32,373 nt of DNA, from positions 1-32,373 of the forward strand of contig JADHWC010000024.1 in the NCBI GenBank assembly GCA_016783665.1, given 5' to 3'. This DNA comes from Fidelibacterota bacterium. Its GTDB lineage: Bacteria > Fidelibacterota > UBA2242. Each line of letters opens with the position of its first letter. Positions within the stretch are counted from its first letter, which is position 1. The notes beneath the pieces were generated by a model. It ran no database searches. It was not told the DNA's origin and worked only from the letters and a program-made list of their open reading frames with translations. A program made the position numbers and the translations under genes. Below, one piece after another: positions 7,601 through 14,714 of the stretch.

Positions 7601-7877
7601 ACTTTTTATATCGGTCGAATTGCTCTTTGTATTCCTTGCTGTCTAAGGGCTTAGCTATGTCCTTGGCTTCAATATAGCCAACAGGGATATTCCTTTTTGT
7701 AATGATATAATCCGGGGCGCCGCAAGCAACTCTGGCAGGTTCATTAGTGGCTAAAACACCGGGAGCAAGGTTTTCCACAAGACGTTGTAAGTCTCCACGG
7801 TAGCTGTGCTCTGTGGAAATTCCGGTTCTATATCTTGTATTGATATTTTGTAAATAATCGTTGATATGTTCATTCAT
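4668..7877 (-). CDS. Type ISP/IIG-like restriction-modification enzyme (nuclease, N6-adenine methylase and specificity in one chain)
   Basis: The 1069-residue protein joins restriction and modification in one chain. A PD-(D/E)XK nuclease lies near the N-terminus (PDYI with D56, then YIEAK with E70 and K72). A helical connector follows (about 150-310), then an N6-adenine methyltransferase: WYTPEPVV (321-328, motif X), DPAAGTGTF (386-394, SAM binding) and GNPPY (503-507, catalytic). The last 400 residues match the pattern of ISP-type C-terminal specificity domains (DILDYIYAVLHSPTYREKY and FPRVPYP). Type ISP enzymes normally also carry a helicase block and are about 1500 residues; none is seen here, so this is the shorter IIG-like layout. 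It would methylate its own site and cut unmodified incoming DNA. It stands alone, next to the defence-rich cassette array, and I see no core site upstream, so it is probably not itself a cassette. Confidence 0.85.
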   Translation of the reverse strand: MNEHINDYLQNINTRYRTGISTEHSYRGDLQRLVENLAPGVLATNEPARVACGAPDYIITKRNIPVGYIEAKDIAKPLDSKEYKEQFDRYKKSLQNLIITDYLDFRLYIDGKFITSIKIAEIEKGKIHPIPENFGTFTNLIINFCTYVGQTIKSASILSKMMAGKARLLETVIERALLSDEDNEADSTLKEQMKAFKDVLIHDIQPNEFADIYAQTIAYGMFAARLHDRTLEDFSRQEAAELIPRTNPFLRKLFQYIAGYDLDDRIKWIVDALAEIFRATNVADLLKDFGSATQQNDPMVHFYEKFLAEYNPKLRKSRGVWYTPEPVVNFIVRAVDDILKTEFGLSQGLADTSKTTIEIDTQTPDKRSPTAYKRIKQEVHKVQILDPAAGTGTFLAEIVKHIYKKFKGQQGIWSQYVENHLIPRLNGFELLMASYAMAHLKLDLLLRETGYNPKKEQRFRIFLTNSLEEHHPDTGTLFANWLSTEANEANHIKRDAPVMCVIGNPPYSGESSNKGDWIMNLMQDYKKEPGGKEKLKERNPKWINDDYVKFLRYGQYFIEKNGEGILAFINPHGFLDNPTFRGMRWNLLKTYDKIYTIDLHGNSKKKEVCPDGSPDVNVFDIQQGVSINLFVKTGKKKTNELGKVFHYDLYGKREEKYNFLWENNIKSVPYVELPNVEPHYFFVQKDFKIQKQYNKGFSIVELFIVNSVGIVTARDDFTIQATKERVTEIINDFVSLEIEEARTKYSLGKDVRDWKVHLAQEDLKQSNLSTDNICKVSYRPFDDRWTYYTGKSKGFHCMPRGQVMQHFLKGENMGLVAARQCASDWRYIFISKLIGEFNLTGNAGRYGSGNFFPLYLYPDNKTDGLYAEQGRKPNLNMEIVEQLEENIKLEFTSEKEETENTFAPIDILDYIYAVLHSPTYREKYKEFLKIDFPRVPYPKNQETFWQLVKLGGEIRQIHLLESPKVEQYITTYPQDGDNVITRKLRKNDWDITDPENQTGRIWINDQQYFDNIPLVAWEFYIGGYQPAQKWLKDRRGRELSFDDILHYQKIIVALSETGRIMKEIDKIKF

Positions 7878-8167
7878 GGGAATTCAATACGCCTTATAGT
7901 TAGGAAAATAACGGTTTTATATTTGCTTCATTCCTATTATTAATTACCAATCCGTATTAATATCAACATACTCCAGCGAATGACGAACACAGTGCCAATC
8001 CGGATTTCAATCATATCTCATAAATTACCAGCCTGAACATACCCATTTTCAGACTTTTGTTTGTATCCAAAACGGCCTGTTTTATCTGTTTATCGACGAG
8101 CAATCCAAAATACTCCTGCAACCAACCCGATATCCTTCCCCAATGCAGCAGCACCGTCAGTCCCGTC

Positions 8168-8183
8168 TCCGGCAGCTGCCGGA
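8168..8183. repeat. CCGGCAGCTGCCGG palindrome, isolated copy
   Basis: A 16-base perfect palindrome (TCCGGCAGCTGCCGGA). The same 14-base core occurs at 1977-1990, 12481-12494 and 12912-12925. Unlike the copy at 12911 it has no T-run beside it, so it is not an obvious terminator. Confidence 0.8.
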
Positions 8184-8399
8184 AATTTGACTGCGGTACT
8201 TTGTTTTTACACCTCCCCCGTTTGTAGAATTACCGCTTGTAGTGATTTTATCATTTATTATGAAAGAGTGCAACTGTTTTTTGTATAAATCCGTATCCGG
8301 CACCAGATGACAAATATGGGCGACATTTGGTAGAGAATGTATCCAACAACCACGGGTTTTCACCGGTAACATCTCCAATCAACCATAAGATTGCATTCC

Positions 8400-8557
8400 G
8401 AGACTTGACTTAAGACTGCAATATCAAAGAACATAAACCGATCTCCAAACTTCCCCGGCAGGCTTGAGTTAAGTCGAATCGCTATCGCCCTTAACTTAAG
8501 TCGTCTCAAACACTCACGCTTATTTAAAAAATCATCCCATGCCGCCTTAAGTCAAGG
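8400..8557. repeat. Cluster of inverted CTTAAGTC repeats
   Basis: GAGACTTGACTTAAG (8400-8414) is nearly the reverse complement of CTTAAGTCGTCTC (8495-8507), with two extra bases in the left arm. Related motifs lie at 8463-8476 (CTTGAGTTAAGTCG) and 8545-8557 (CCTTAAGTCAAGG). The pair at 8400/8507 could bound a roughly 108-bp miniature element. No reading frame is associated with it. Confidence 0.5.
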
Positions 8558-8621
8558 GCTTGCGAACCTACGGCTGGGAAATATAAAATATCGAAAAATG
8601 ACTATTGAAACAGTAAAAGAA

Positions 8622-8648
8622 AAAGCCCGGTTTTTTAGGTCGGGCTTT
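8622..8648 (-). terminator. Rho-independent terminator of the large secreted protein gene
   Basis: AAAGCCCG and CGGGCTTT form an 8-bp stem with an 11-base loop. On the minus strand the stem is followed by TTCTTTT, 24 bases beyond the stop codon of the gene at 8672. Confidence 0.85.
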
Positions 8649-8671
8649 ATGGTATTAATGAGTAATGCTTT

Positions 8672-11600
8672 CTATCTTAACAACAATAGTTTCTTCGTTT
8701 TAACAAATACTTTATCATCTGACATTGCAACAATCCTGTATAAGTACATTCCACTGGATGCTTTGTTCCCATGATTATCTTTTGCATCCCAAACAATGTT
8801 TAAATAACCCGCATTTTGTTCTTTACTAATAAGAGTAATTATTTCTCTACCTAAAAGATCATATATTTTTATTTCTACCATACTTCGTTTCGGAATCCCA
8901 TAGATAATATTTGTAATTGGATTAAAGGGATTGGGATAATTTTGTTCTAGAGAATATTCTTTAGGTATCTGACTCATTATATATTCAATTCCCGTAACCG
9001 TATTGACCGTCACGATGAGTGAATCATAAACAGTGAATTCTCCATCGAAAATACTTAGAACAACCGTGTCTTTACCAGATAAATTTTCCTCTACACGGAA
9101 AATAGCACAATTTAAAGTATCATTGATAAAACAAAAAACAAAGCTGCTGTGAATATAAGACCAGGTTAAGATCGAATCAGGACTATCAATATCGGAAACG
9201 AGTCCCGTTAATAATAGTGTATCGCTAACGTTTGAATCAAATTCTATGGAATCAGGCATTAACCCGGTGAAGTATGGAGAATCATTTGTTGGATGAACAG
9301 TAGTAACAAAGGACGCTGTATCACTGAATTCACCATCGCTGACTATCAATTTTAAAGTTGCTTTACCAAACCAGTCATTATTTGAACTCAAGATGACAGA
9401 ATCTTCATTTACTGTAGCATGCACATAGTTATTTGTTTCAGGAATAAACCAGGTTAAGGTACTATCTGCATTATCCGGATCATATACGAAATCGTAAAAG
9501 TATGCTATTGCGAATCTCAATTGCTCATCTTCATTAAAACTTGTATCCGGAATCACGGACAACACTGGCGGATCGTTAACAGTGGCAACGATAGCGAATA
9601 AAGTATCAGAATCGGAGGTGCTGTCATCGGAAACGGTAACGATTAACGTATCTTTGCCGAAGAAATTTTCCTCCGGATTTAAGTAAAGCGTATCATTCAA
9701 TGAGGAGACCTGGATATGGTTTCCCTGAGAAACTTCCCAGGATAGTTCTTCATCGGGAGTGTCCGGATCGCTGACATAATCAAACCAATCTGAGAAAGGT
9801 ATTTTTAACTGAATATCCTCGGTCAGGTTGATTTCAGGAAGGGTTGTTAATACCGGCGGCTGAAGAGTAAACTCGCTTTGAAACCATCGGATGATCCGGC
9901 TGACCAGTGTGTCACGCTGAGAGGTATTGGTTATACTGCTAAAATTCGGTGCGATGAAAACAGTTCGGTAATCGGAGGTGCTATTTTTGATACCGACACT
10001 ATTGCCACTTCCGGGATGGGTTAGAATCACCGAACTTCCACTTAAGTTTTCATTAAGTATCAAAATACCGGTCATTCCTGTTGGAACTGATAACGACAAG
10101 CCATCGGATATCGGATCGTTGGAAACTCCCTGGAAAGTCGTTGCATTATGGTTAAAATAATTCGGCATCGTGCCACCGAAATAATGGTCGGCAAATGAGG
10201 AATTCATATTATATCCAAGGGCATATTCTCCGAAAGCCAGCATGCTTTTTCGTTCGGTTTCGCTACCTGCTGTTAGGAAGCTTTTAATTTGAGTGGAATC
10301 TATATACCAGGCGTATATACTGGTAGGACTCAGGTACAGGGATTCATAATTCAGCAATTTTTCGGAAGTGGGGAACTGGTAGTTATCTTCATGATAAAAA
10401 TCATGCTCGATGTGTAATTCATTCAGCAAATCGGAAAAACCATCGCTGGTACCGATGAGTATATTACTAAAGTAAGGCATTACCGTAATCGTATCAGAGG
10501 CGTCTACCAGTACATCACAGCTTGCCAGGATTCTGATCTGTCCAGCCTCTGGATAGGTCAGATTATTCCATTGAGCTATCCCGTTGGAAAATGTTTTCGT
10601 CAAGCCCTCCGTGGAACTCAATGCCGCCTGGGTCGGAGTAACACCATCCAGCTGAACAGCGGAAAGTGTGATACTCACATCTGTGATTGATGTTGCGATT
10701 GTGCCATTTGCATCGACAATTTTGAGCTGCATGTAAAAACCCTGAACCAGATTTTCACCATAGAAATCACTACCCAGTTTGACAAATTCAAAGTGATCCG
10801 GTACAACCTGAAAGAATATCGTCCCTGATGTAATATCCGAATTTGTATAAGCAAATCTGGAACCGGTGGTATCGATAATAACATCATAAAGTCCGTTCAC
10901 CTTCATCTCTATTTTTTTACCGTCAACATTCAGTAATGGTTGTTTGAGTGTACCGCTTATAGTAAAGTCGATGGATTGCCCTTCCGGTATATTCTTCCAG
11001 ACAGAGTTTAAGGTTCCAAATATAATTTTTGAGTTGTAAACAGTTCCGATAACACTATCGCCATTTGAAGCACTGAGCGTTACCTGTCCGAATACATCTG
11101 CAAAGCCGATATCGGTTGACATTCCCGGTCCTCGCTGGATAATCAGCTGATTAATTTTTATCGGCAAGCCATCACCACCTGCATCGGATACTGTGAATCC
11201 AAGTATGTCAATACTACCAGTAGCACTTGTGCTTAGTGTATCTGGTGCATTTATACTGGAATTTGCGATGAGAGTTGTTGTTGTATCGGTAGTATGCATA
11301 CTCCTCAGGCGGAAATCAGATGTCTGGGCAATTTTAACCGTCTGTCCGCCGCTGATATAAACGATATTCACCGTATTACTTTTGGGATCTATGGCGATTT
11401 TACTTTCCACATGCGCAACATCCTCAGTCGCTGAACTTATATCAGTATTAATGGTGACAATATATGCCGGAGTCAACCAGCTTCCGTCGATATTATTCGT
11501 GTAATACAAAGCCCCAGATTCTACATGAGTGTACCAGGCAATATGGGCTTTACCATTTTCATCCACAACAATATTGGGAAAGATACATGAGGTTGAGATT

Positions 11601-12397
11601 AATTCCGGAGTTCCCCAATCTCCGGATTCATTATTAAGATAGTATAACCCATCGCCGGATGCGAAAACGACATGCAGATTATTGTTGTTATCTACTGTAA
11701 TCGATGGGTGATAGGCAGCTGTCTCGACCTGATCAATTTCTACAGGTACGGTCCAACTACCGTTGCTGTTTTTGGTATAATAAACACCATTTGCATGTCC
11801 TCCGACGAAATGTAAAAAATCATTTTGATCAATGGCAGTTCCGAAAAAATGGCCTGTACCATCCGGGATAACAGCATTACCGGTATTCAATTCCTGATAA
11901 TATACATTACTGCCATAGGTATCTTCCTGGGCAAAAACATGAGTATTAAAATCCTGATCGACTTCTATTGAGGATTCATGATAATGTCCGGAGTCCATCT
12001 GTCGGATAACGTCCCAGTAGTTTGAAGTTATATTCCTATTGGTTGCATATTTTATTTCAAAGGAGTAGCCATAGTATCGATAAACAATATACGCAAAGCC
12101 CTGCCGATCAGCCGTAATCGAAGGATTATAGGAGCCATCGCCTGTTCTCCCGGCAGCCTTTTTTTGATAACCCCAGCCGCCGTACTGATTCGTTGCATAT
12201 TGGACTAATTCACCGTAAACATTATCGCTTGTCCAGGCAACATGCAGATTACCCAACGGATCGCTGCAAATCACCGGGCGGGTGGAAGAGGGTGCACTGC
12301 CGGCCGTGATGTGAGTCCAGTTTACTTGAGCACTCACCATGCTGAACACAACTAAGATCGATCCGAATATTTTGGAAAAACTTTTTAGAGTATTCAT
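8672..12397 (-). CDS. Large secreted beta-propeller/Ig-like protein with type-IX-like C-terminal sorting domain
   Basis: I start at the ATG at 12397, which has GGAG seven bases upstream; an in-frame ATG at 12409 lacks this. The 1241-residue product has a signal peptide (MNTLKSFSKIFGSILVV, cleaved after VSA). It then has about 350 residues of propeller-like repeats of the form DxxGNLHVAW / DNNNNLHVVF / DENGKAHIAW. A middle region follows with a ThuA/GATase-like stretch of unknown role, then three tandem cadherin/Ig-like repeats each opening with a LPEINLTED or IPDTSFNEDE type motif. The last 85 residues are a Por/type-IX sorting domain (SLEQNYPNPFNP, IYDLLGREI, SGMYLYRI). It is probably exported to the cell surface or released; the target is unknown. 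It is monocistronic, with its own terminator. Confidence 0.85.
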   Translation of the reverse strand: MNTLKSFSKIFGSILVVFSMVSAQVNWTHITAGSAPSSTRPVICSDPLGNLHVAWTSDNVYGELVQYATNQYGGWGYQKKAAGRTGDGSYNPSITADRQGFAYIVYRYYGYSFEIKYATNRNITSNYWDVIRQMDSGHYHESSIEVDQDFNTHVFAQEDTYGSNVYYQELNTGNAVIPDGTGHFFGTAIDQNDFLHFVGGHANGVYYTKNSNGSWTVPVEIDQVETAAYHPSITVDNNNNLHVVFASGDGLYYLNNESGDWGTPELISTSCIFPNIVVDENGKAHIAWYTHVESGALYYTNNIDGSWLTPAYIVTINTDISSATEDVAHVESKIAIDPKSNTVNIVYISGGQTVKIAQTSDFRLRSMHTTDTTTTLIANSSINAPDTLSTSATGSIDILGFTVSDAGGDGLPIKINQLIIQRGPGMSTDIGFADVFGQVTLSASNGDSVIGTVYNSKIIFGTLNSVWKNIPEGQSIDFTISGTLKQPLLNVDGKKIEMKVNGLYDVIIDTTGSRFAYTNSDITSGTIFFQVVPDHFEFVKLGSDFYGENLVQGFYMQLKIVDANGTIATSITDVSITLSAVQLDGVTPTQAALSSTEGLTKTFSNGIAQWNNLTYPEAGQIRILASCDVLVDASDTITVMPYFSNILIGTSDGFSDLLNELHIEHDFYHEDNYQFPTSEKLLNYESLYLSPTSIYAWYIDSTQIKSFLTAGSETERKSMLAFGEYALGYNMNSSFADHYFGGTMPNYFNHNATTFQGVSNDPISDGLSLSVPTGMTGILILNENLSGSSVILTHPGSGNSVGIKNSTSDYRTVFIAPNFSSITNTSQRDTLVSRIIRWFQSEFTLQPPVLTTLPEINLTEDIQLKIPFSDWFDYVSDPDTPDEELSWEVSQGNHIQVSSLNDTLYLNPEENFFGKDTLIVTVSDDSTSDSDTLFAIVATVNDPPVLSVIPDTSFNEDEQLRFAIAYFYDFVYDPDNADSTLTWFIPETNNYVHATVNEDSVILSSNNDWFGKATLKLIVSDGEFSDTASFVTTVHPTNDSPYFTGLMPDSIEFDSNVSDTLLLTGLVSDIDSPDSILTWSYIHSSFVFCFINDTLNCAIFRVEENLSGKDTVVLSIFDGEFTVYDSLIVTVNTVTGIEYIMSQIPKEYSLEQNYPNPFNPITNIIYGIPKRSMVEIKIYDLLGREIITLISKEQNAGYLNIVWDAKDNHGNKASSGMYLYRIVAMSDDKVFVKTKKLLLLR

Positions 12398-12472
12398 ATA
12401 TCTCCACATTAAAATGTTTTCAAGTAATTATGTGCAAATATAGGGCCTGTGGTTAGATTGAACCACTTACTA

Positions 12473-12685
12473 AACTAAGCCCGGCAGCTGCCGGGCTGCC
12501 CGTCTGTAAAACCACGGAATAATTCGCTCCTTTAATATTCCTGCCAGTCTTTCCATCTTATATTAATCTACTGATTTTTAGTGGAAATTACACAAAAAAA
12601 GAAATAACAGGCATGACATCACTACGAAAACGGTTTATCCCCGCCTGCGTCGGGCAGGCCCGCCTGAATGACACTGTCGGGCAGG
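12473..12685. repeat. 213-bp dispersed repeat, copy 2
   Basis: Ungapped partner of 1969-2181 (about 92% identical by hand count), including the 18-base palindrome at 12479-12496 and the closing GTCGGGCAGG. On the minus strand an MERLAGILKERII start is conserved between copies but stops after 28 codons here. The right end abuts a degenerate piece of tRNA-Lys, unlike copy 1. Confidence 0.75.
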
Positions 12686-12724
12686 GAACCTGCGACCCTC
12701 GGCTTAAAAGAACACAGGGCACCC
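12681..12724 (-). pseudogene. Degenerate fragment of tRNA-Lys
   Basis: Positions 12686-12710 match 12958-12982 of the intact tRNA-Lys gene at 24 of 25 bases, covering the T arm to the anticodon loop. GCAGGGA (12681-12687) matches the other side of the T arm if TCGA is deleted, though GCAGG also belongs to the adjoining repeat. A GCACCC at 12719-12724, like the tRNA 5' end, may be chance. The rest of the tRNA is missing, so it cannot be functional. Confidence 0.6.
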
Positions 12725-12904
12725 GTCGGGAAAAAATAAAAGTGTGCTATAACTGTGCTGTTTTTTTGTCCATTCCTGTCCATTCCTGTCATATTGGATA
12801 CATTTTCAACACCTGAAATCGGACACAAAACATTGGCGATTGTATCTATTTCCCTGTTGAAAAATTGTGTTCAATCTCACTATTTTCTCAACGGGAAATG
12901 TAAT

Positions 12905-12926
12905 AAAAAACCCGGCAGCTGCCGGG
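12905..12926 (-). terminator. Rho-independent terminator of tRNA-Lys built from the palindromic repeat
   Basis: On the minus strand the 16-base palindrome CCCGGCAGCTGCCGGG is followed by six Ts, 15 bases past the tRNA 3' end. The stem is the same palindrome found in the dispersed repeat. Confidence 0.75.
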
Positions 12927-12940
12927 CGATCTATGTTGTG

Positions 12941-13013
12941 TGAGTGCAGCAGGGATCGAACCTGCGACCCACGGCTTAAAAGGCCGTTGCTCTACCAACT
13001 GAGCTATGCACCC
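12941..13013 (-). tRNA. tRNA-Lys (anticodon UUU)
   Basis: A 73-base cloverleaf can be drawn. The acceptor arm GGGTGCA pairs with TGCACTC (one G-T). The D arm contains AGCTCAGTTGGTAGAGC. The anticodon stem ACGGC/GCCGT encloses CTTTTAA with anticodon TTT, and the T loop is TTCGATC. The discriminator base is A and CCA is not encoded. It separates the accessory left part of the window from the mostly core right part. Confidence 0.97.
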
Positions 13014-13101
13014 TTCAAATAGCTTTAAAATTTAATAGATATTGTTTCCTCAATCAATAAAAATTTTCAGGAACATTTGTAACTACTAAATCTGATGCTG
13101 A

Positions 13102-14307
13102 TTACTCTTTTCCCATTACAATTCGACTGGTTTCCATAGCAATTACCAACTCTTCATTGGCCGGAATTACCATGACTTTAACCGGGGAATCGCCAGCGCT
13201 GATAGTTGTTTCACTACTGCGGGTAGTTTTATTCTTTTTCACATCCAATTTAATGCCAAGGGCATCCATATTACCGAGAGTCATATTACGCACTACGTCG
13301 GAATTTTCACCAATACCGCCTGTAAAAACGATTACATCGACGCCGTTCATGACGCCAATATAAGCGGCAATATATTTTTTCAAACGATAGGAAAATACTT
13401 TTAGCGCCAGCAGTGCCCGGTAATTTCCGTTTTCCGCTTCAGCTTCGATTTCCCGCATGTCATTGGTAAGACCGGAAATTCCCTGCACACCGCACTGTTT
13501 GTTAAAAAAATTATTTGCTTGATCAATTGTGAAATTCTCTTTACCGGCAATCGTGAAAATAACACCCGGGTCAATATCGCCGCAGCGCGTGCCCATCAGG
13601 AGACCTTCCAGTGGTGTAAAGCCCATCGATGTGTCCACGGAAACGCTGCCTTTAACCGCTGCAATACTGCTGCCATTACCCAGGTGACAAGTAATGATTT
13701 TCAGAGATTTGATATCTTCACCCAGTATTTCGGCAGCGCGATGTGAAACATAGTAGTGTGATGTGCCGTGAAATCCGTAGCGACGAATACTATGATTTTT
13801 GTAGTAATTATAGGGGATGCCGTACATGTAGGCATAGTCCGGCATATTGACATGGAAAGTAGTATCAAAAACGCCAACATTAGGTGTTCCCGGCAATTTG
13901 TCCAGACTGGCTTCAATTCCTTTGATGTTTGCTGGATTGTGTAGAGGTGCATATTCGATACACTCATAGAGTTCTTCTCGTACCTCTTCGTCTATAAGAA
14001 CCGAGTGTTTAAATTTTTCCCCGGCATGCACCAGGCGATGGCCGACGGCATCTATTTCTTTCAAGTCGGAAATAACGCCATATTTAGGGTTGACAAGAAT
14101 TTTTAGGATTTGTTCGATTGTAGATTCGTGATCGGTGATGTTATCAGAGGCCTTGGTTTTGATGCCGTCGTGTCGTTTGTGAGTTAGATTAGTGCCGCTG
14201 ATACCAATACGTTCAATCAGCCCTTTACACAGTGATTGTTTTGTGTCGGTGTCAATAAATTGATATTTTACCGAGGAACTGCCGGAATTAATAGTTAATA
14301 CCTTCAT
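13102..14307 (-). CDS. ackA: Acetate kinase
   Basis: Catalyses acetyl phosphate + ADP = acetate + ATP in the cytoplasm, making ATP in fermentation or activating acetate. The 401-residue length is typical. Family motifs in order: INSGSSSVKYQF (6-17), GHRLVHAGE, VFDTTFH, RRYGFHGTSH with the catalytic-site histidine, CHLGNGSS, DTSMGFTPLEGLLMGTRCGDIDPG, and VFTGGIGENS near the C-terminus. The start ATG has GGAG eight bases upstream. Its usual partner pta is not in the window, so it is a single transcription unit here, read away from the divergent gene at 14715 and towards tRNA-Lys. I see no clear terminator in the 88 bases after the stop. Confidence 0.97.
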   Translation of the reverse strand: MKVLTINSGSSSVKYQFIDTDTKQSLCKGLIERIGISGTNLTHKRHDGIKTKASDNITDHESTIEQILKILVNPKYGVISDLKEIDAVGHRLVHAGEKFKHSVLIDEEVREELYECIEYAPLHNPANIKGIEASLDKLPGTPNVGVFDTTFHVNMPDYAYMYGIPYNYYKNHSIRRYGFHGTSHYYVSHRAAEILGEDIKSLKIITCHLGNGSSIAAVKGSVSVDTSMGFTPLEGLLMGTRCGDIDPGVIFTIAGKENFTIDQANNFFNKQCGVQGISGLTNDMREIEAEAENGNYRALLALKVFSYRLKKYIAAYIGVMNGVDVIVFTGGIGENSDVVRNMTLGNMDALGIKLDVKKNKTTRSSETTISAGDSPVKVMVIPANEELVIAMETSRIVMGKE

Positions 14308-14714
14308 AGAGATACTCCGTTTTCAATAATTAAATGTCGTGTCACTTCAAAACGCATTTTCTATTCGATTTTTCAGTTGCGTGTGATTTTAGCAAATTAT
14401 CTTCAATTTTTCAATTAGAATTGTCAGTATTTTTAGAACAATTCAAATCAATAATAATGATTCTGAAATTCGACATCAGGTATAAATACAAGATTCTTAT
14501 ACAATATCTGGACAATTCCAGGATTTCTTATCTACAGTTATCAATTATTTTTTCTTAATCTTTTTCTTTAATTGTTGTCTGTAAGATTCTCTAAATCAGG
14601 GAAATTTTAAATTCTACAAAAGCATATTACGACACTTTTTTGCTTGATTATTAGTGAAGCTGCAAATATATTCAAGTTAGAAAATATTTTATATGAGTAT
14701 TTTTGGAAGACGCT
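14308..14714. promoter_or_regulatory. Divergent AT-rich promoter region between ackA and the FG-GAP protein
   Basis: About 400 bases of AT-rich DNA between two outward-facing genes. It should contain promoters for both, but I cannot fix any -35/-10 pair with confidence. A 74-codon plus-strand frame inside it (14334-14558) has a low-complexity composition and no ribosome binding site, so I do not call it. Confidence 0.5.

Larger units (their letters stand above)
7878..8621. other. Long non-coding, repeat-bearing intergenic region
   Basis: I see no convincing gene here. Short frames on both strands lack a ribosome binding site or recognisable motif. The region holds a copy of the CCGGCAGCTGCCGG palindrome (8168-8183) and a cluster of CTTAAGTC-type inverted repeats (8400-8557). 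The restriction gene's promoter should lie near 7878-7960. The composition suggests remnants of mobile or degraded DNA. Confidence 0.6.

Noticed and set aside
4668-7877. Restriction-modification gene as a fifth integron cassette
   Set aside because: No GTTRRRY core lies at the expected distance before its start, and no attC-type hairpin follows its stop.
8061-8378. Short frames on both strands between the restriction gene and the secreted protein
   Set aside because: No start signal, no recognisable domain, and one frame runs through the repeat palindrome.
12613-12943. Short frames in and beside the second 213-bp repeat
   Set aside because: They overlap the repeat, the tRNA fragment and the terminator; the conserved MTSLRKRF start is simply part of the repeat.
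14334-14558. 74-codon frame in the ackA divergent region
   Set aside because: Low-complexity, AT-driven composition without ribosome binding site; it occupies the expected promoter region.
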